Below, in pieces: positions 14,660 through 17,528 of a DNA stretch of 17,528 bases. The DNA is from CAWUJT01 sp963922715. Its GTDB lineage: Bacteria > Pseudomonadota > Alphaproteobacteria > Rhodobacterales > Rhodobacteraceae. Location of the stretch: contig CAWUJT010000045.1 of the NCBI GenBank assembly GCA_963922715.1, positions 1 through 17,528 of the forward strand, written 5' to 3'. Position 1 is the first letter of the stretch. Each line of letters starts with the position of its first letter. The position numbers were made by a program, and so were the translations under genes. Under the pieces are notes generated by a model. It searched no databases and had not been told where the DNA came from. It saw only the letters and a program-made list of their open reading frames with translations.

Positions 14660-15926
14660 ATGAAGATATACTCCATGGAATTCCAAAAAGCCGACCATCG
14701 CGAAGCGTTATCAATTTTGCATTCATAATCTGCCCAACGGGTTGGTCTTTGTCAAAATGAACTTCTGTGAAATTTGGCATGCGCCCTGATCTTGGGCTTT
14801 CCATCAAAACATCTGTTACTTTGCCAAGTTGCTGCAACCGATGCGCTTCTGCACGCTCTGCCCCTAAGGCACGCAATCGTTGCGCACGTTCTTTGATAAT
14901 ATCCCCTGGCACCTGGGGCATTTTGGCGGCGGGCGTTCCTGGCCGTGGGGAATAGGGAAACACATGCAGCCACGTCAGATGACACGCCTCCAGCAGGCTT
15001 ATAGATTGCGCGAAATCCGCATCGGCTTCGGTCGGGAAGCCCGCGATAATGTCCGCGCCAAATGTGATCTCTGGCCGACGTCGCAGGGCCTCTTGGCAAA
15101 AGTGGATTGCATCTTCGCGTAGATGACGGCGCTTCATCCGTTTCAAGATAAGATTGCTGCCGTGTTGCAGGCTGAGGTGCAGATGCGGCATCAACCGCGG
15201 TTCATCGCTAATAGCTGCCCACAGGGCTGTATCGACTTCAATTGAGTCAATAGAAGAAATCCGCAAGCGCGGCAAATCCGGCACCAGTTTCAAAATCCGC
15301 TGCACAAGATCGCCCAGGCGGGGCTGGCCCGGCATATCCCCACCCCAAGATGTCAGATCAACCCCTGTCAGCACCACCTCGTGATAGCCACGGTCCACAA
15401 GGCGCTTGATTTGCTCCACCACAACACCCGCAGGCACAGAACGCGCATTGCCACGTCCGAAAGGAATAATACAAAATGTGCAGCGATGGTCACAGCCATT
15501 CTGAACTTGCACATAGGCGCGCGCGCGAGTGCCAAACCCATCGATCAGATGTGTGGCGGTCTCTTGGACAGACATAATGTCATTCACCTGAACGGGTTCT
15601 GTGCCCCCGATCGCAAGATCAGCCCATGTGGCGGGATCCATCTTCTCGGTATTGCCGATGACGTGATCGACCTCCGCCATAGCAGCGAAACTCTCGGGGT
15701 CGGTTTGCGCGGCACAGCCTGTCACAATCAGTTGCGCGTTTGGGTTGCTGCGACGCAAACGCCGGATATCTTGGCGCGCTTTGCGCACGGCCTCTGCCGT
15801 AACAGCACAGGTGTTCACAACAATAGCGTCCTTGACCCCTGACGCTTCGGCCAAGGCCTGCATTGCGTGAGTTTCATAGGCATTCAAGCGGCAGCCATGG
15901 GTGGAGAATACGGGGGCGTTGCTCAT
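14625..15926 (-). CDS. mtaB: tRNA t6A37 methylthiotransferase MtaB
   Basis: Radical-SAM enzyme that converts t6A37 of ANN-decoding tRNAs to ms2t6A. The 433-residue protein has the N-terminal methylthiotransferase domain with cluster ligands C12 (STHGCRLNAYE), C40 (VNTCAVT) and C71 (VTGCAAQ). The radical-SAM motif is CDHRCTFC, with C145, C149 and C152. A TRAM-like region lies near the end. STHGCRLNAYE and the short VTGC block fit MtaB better than MiaB. The ATG at 15926 overlaps the dapF stop as ATGA, which excludes the longer opening at 15974. The last residues (about IPWSISSYAPEPILPHNT) run past the usual family end and into the next gene. Confidence 0.93.
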   Translation of the reverse strand: MSNAPVFSTHGCRLNAYETHAMQALAEASGVKDAIVVNTCAVTAEAVRKARQDIRRLRRSNPNAQLIVTGCAAQTDPESFAAMAEVDHVIGNTEKMDPATWADLAIGGTEPVQVNDIMSVQETATHLIDGFGTRARAYVQVQNGCDHRCTFCIIPFGRGNARSVPAGVVVEQIKRLVDRGYHEVVLTGVDLTSWGGDMPGQPRLGDLVQRILKLVPDLPRLRISSIDSIEVDTALWAAISDEPRLMPHLHLSLQHGSNLILKRMKRRHLREDAIHFCQEALRRRPEITFGADIIAGFPTEADADFAQSISLLEACHLTWLHVFPYSPRPGTPAAKMPQVPGDIIKERAQRLRALGAERAEAHRLQQLGKVTDVLMESPRSGRMPNFTEVHFDKDQPVGQIMNAKLITLRDGRLFGIPWSISSYAPEPILPHNT

Positions 15927-16738
15927 CCGTACCATATTCCATCGAAGACGTAAGCCGTCGGTCCTGACATCCACACACCATCCTCTCGCCAGTCGACTTG
16001 AAGATCACCCCCATCAAGGGTGATGCGCACATTACGATCCGTAAAACCTCTGCGCGCTGCAGCCACGGCAACAGCACATGAGGACGAGCCAGAGGCCAAG
16101 GTGACACCGGTGCCACGTTCCCAAACGCGCATTCGGATATGGGCGCGACCAATGATCTGAGCGATCTGCACATTCGTGCGTTCTGGATAGAGGGGATGGT
16201 GTTCGTATTGCGCGAAATCTTCAAGCCGTAGGGCCGCGACATCTTCGACAAAGAACGTGCAATGTGGATTGCCCATGCCGGTGGCTGTGGGTGTGCCGTC
16301 TATTGGGAGAAACAACGTGTCCATCTCTCGGGCAAGCGGCACCTTGTTCCAGACAAGTTGAGGGTGGCCCATGTTGACTGCGACAGTTCCATCTTCTTCG
16401 CAAGTTGCCACCAACAGGCCGCGCTCTGTACGGATCGTCATCACGTTGTCCGAGATTTCTTTCTCAAAAAGATAGCGGGCCACGCAGCGGGTTGCATTGC
16501 CACACGCGCCAGCCAGGGATCCATCGACATTGTAAAACGTCAGACCAATTGTCGCCTCTGCATCGGACGTCATAACAGCAAGTTGATCAAAGCCGACACC
16601 AAAATGCCGGTCGCCCATTTCACGGACTAAGGCGTTATCAATATGTACTTCACCCAGGCGCGCATCAATCACCACAAAATCATTGCCCAGTCCGTGCATT
16701 TTCATGAATGGCAGTCTTGAAGAAGGTACATAAACCAT
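15923..16738 (-). CDS. dapF: Diaminopimelate epimerase DapF, second catalytic Cys replaced by Ser
   Basis: Interconverts LL- and meso-diaminopimelate for lysine and peptidoglycan synthesis. The 271-residue protein has MKMHGLGNDFVVID (12-25), the first catalytic site in GACGNATRC (C79), GMGNPHCTFFVEDV (154-167), and ERGTGVTLASGSSSCA (208-222). In characterised DapF the second site is ACGSGAC with a catalytic Cys; here that position is S216 (codon TCT, 16091-16093), while the later C221 remains. Everything else is normal, so this is either a lineage feature or an altered enzyme. The ATG at 16738 gives about 12 residues before the conserved start; ATG at M12 is an alternative. Neither has a clear Shine-Dalgarno. 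It is coupled to mtaB. Confidence 0.92.
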   Translation of the reverse strand: MVYVPSSRLPFMKMHGLGNDFVVIDARLGEVHIDNALVREMGDRHFGVGFDQLAVMTSDAEATIGLTFYNVDGSLAGACGNATRCVARYLFEKEISDNVMTIRTERGLLVATCEEDGTVAVNMGHPQLVWNKVPLAREMDTLFLPIDGTPTATGMGNPHCTFFVEDVAALRLEDFAQYEHHPLYPERTNVQIAQIIGRAHIRMRVWERGTGVTLASGSSSCAVAVAAARRGFTDRNVRITLDGGDLQVDWREDGVWMSGPTAYVFDGIWYG

Positions 16739-16771
16739 AAGGCTGTAGCTACTACGACTATGGGTGGTTTT

Positions 16772-17338
16772 CTAGTTCGTATTTTCCACGATGCTTGTGG
16801 CCAGCCCCATTTTCAAAGCATTTTGAGCGGTGATAATCCCGAGCTGATTGTTCCCGATATCATAAACAAGTTCGTTAAACCCTTCAAACCCTAGGTCTGT
16901 CCAATAGTCTGTATGGAGTTTGTAGGCAAGTTCTGGGTTGCTTGGTGTATGCACGCCAAGTTCAGCGATCTCGGTCATTTCACGTAACTTTCCGGCCATA
17001 AAAATATCCACACAAGCTGAAATACAGGACACGACCACAAGCGTATTCATGTCATTGGCTTGAATGGCGCGGCCGATCTGATGTGCCGCCAAAAGATCAC
17101 CACCTGGGCTTTGTGTGATCACAAGGCCTTCCATCGTCCCAAGCTGTAAAAGCGATTGAAAGACATATGACGTCTCAGGTGTAATTGCACCATCGAGTAC
17201 GACGTGTTCATATCCACGATCATCGACATCAATAAACAGATTACCGCCAAGGTGTTGCGCTTGAAAGGACGTAAAAACTCCACTTGGTGCACCACACCCA
17301 CCCAAAATCGTCATTATGATCACCAGAACAAAACGCAT
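16772..17338 (-). CDS. Lipoprotein with ClpP/crotonase-like fold (COG3904-type)
   Basis: A 188-residue predicted lipoprotein. Hydrophobic residues 3-12 lead to LGGC with lipidation at C15. Residues 48-133 resemble ClpP: SPGG (77-80) for the oxyanion strand, S107 inside SCISAC, MAGKLRE and then H130 in LGVHTP. The S107-H130 spacing (23) is close to that of the ClpP Ser-His pair (25). C105 and C109 may form a disulfide, suiting an envelope location. Similar periplasmic proteins are common in Rhodobacteraceae and mostly uncharacterised. The start has GAGGTG upstream, and a candidate promoter lies at 17367-17394. It precedes dapF by 33 bases. Protease activity is not established. Confidence 0.78.
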   Translation of the reverse strand: MRFVLVIIMTILGGCGAPSGVFTSFQAQHLGGNLFIDVDDRGYEHVVLDGAITPETSYVFQSLLQLGTMEGLVITQSPGGDLLAAHQIGRAIQANDMNTLVVVSCISACVDIFMAGKLREMTEIAELGVHTPSNPELAYKLHTDYWTDLGFEGFNELVYDIGNNQLGIITAQNALKMGLATSIVENTN

Positions 17339-17366
17339 GACACCTCAATTTCAGATTTATAGTTAA

Positions 17367-17394
17367 TTTATATGAGTTTACTGAATACACCCAA
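17367..17394 (-). promoter_or_regulatory. Candidate sigma-70-type promoter for the ClpP-fold lipoprotein gene
   Basis: On the minus strand TTGGGT (17394-17389) and TATAAA (17372-17367) are 16 bases apart, 29 bases before the ATG. A second option, TTGAGT with TAAACT at 17 bases, overlaps it. The downstream dapF and mtaB genes may be read from it as well. Confidence 0.45.
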
Positions 17395-17416
17395 GACACT
17401 CAAGTCCACTGAACGC

Positions 17417-17445
17417 TTGACGGTGATTGTTGACTAAGATAAATA
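17417..17445 (+). promoter_or_regulatory. Candidate promoter for tRNA-Lys
   Basis: TTGACG (17417-17422, five of six consensus bases) is followed after 17 bases by TAAATA (17440-17445, a weak -10). Transcription would start a few bases before the tRNA's first base at 17457, giving a short leader as usual for tRNA genes. Confidence 0.5.
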
Positions 17446-17456
17446 GATGGCTTGTG

Positions 17457-17528
17457 GGGCCGTTAGCTCAGTCGGTAGAGCAACTGACTTTTAATCAGTG
17501 GGTCGCAGGTTCGAATCCTGCACGGCTC
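17457..17528 (+). tRNA. tRNA-Lys (anticodon UUU), last base beyond window
   Basis: A cloverleaf can be drawn. The acceptor 5' arm GGGCCGT pairs with ACGGCTC (one G-T pair). The D arm is GCTCAGTCGGTAGAGC. The anticodon stem ACTGA/TCAGT flanks the loop CTTTTAA with anticodon TTT. The T arm is GCAGGTTCGAATCCTGC. The 72 bases present reach position 72, so only the discriminator base (and CCA, if encoded) lies outside. Lys identity follows from the anticodon. Confidence 0.96.

Noticed and set aside
17457..17528. tRNA-Lys as an integration site for a mobile element
   Set aside because: No integrase, no repeated tRNA 3' end and no phage-like genes are in the window; the 3' flank is outside it.

Overview
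This window looks like chromosomal DNA from an alphaproteobacterium, most likely the Rhodobacteraceae/Roseobacter group. That placement is an inference from gene neighbourhoods (tadA divergent from rluB; a dapF-mtaB operon), protein character and moderate GC; no 16S rRNA or database match was available. Coding density is high, most genes are ordinary chromosomal genes, and I see no insertion sequence, prophage, CRISPR array or integrase.

Layout. Positions 1-2537 hold most of topA (minus strand, 3' end outside the window), followed by rluB (minus). tadA and a P1-family (S58, DmpA-like) peptidase gene run on the plus strand from 3469 to 4922. They meet, with one base between, a minus-strand block that reads 11703 to 4924: an amino-acid-type ABC transporter (TTG-started ATPase, HisJ/LAO-like binding protein, HisQ- and HisM-like permeases), then a class I glutamine amidotransferase, a PuuA-like glutamine-synthetase-family ligase and a PuuB-like FAD oxidoreductase. 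This reads as an uptake plus gamma-glutamylation route for an amine or basic amino acid. The substrate is not readable from sequence, and no aldehyde dehydrogenase or aminotransferase is present to finish a Puu-type pathway.

Divergent from the transporter is a PilZ-domain gene broken by a -1 frame change, exactly where an in-phase slippery-type heptamer lies, and then a PAP2-like membrane protein with degenerate catalytic motifs. From 17338 back to 13006 on the minus strand come a ClpP-fold lipoprotein, dapF (with Ser at the expected second catalytic Cys), mtaB, a PaiB-like FMN-binding protein, a GST-like protein and a GNAT acetyltransferase, tightly packed with ATGA overlaps. The right edge holds a tRNA-Lys(UUU) gene lacking only its last base, with a candidate promoter.

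No clearly undescribed system was found. The points most worth a second look are the PilZ frameshift, the Ser in DapF, the substrate of the transporter/ligase cluster, and the 13-bp stem-loop between the binding-protein gene and its permease genes.
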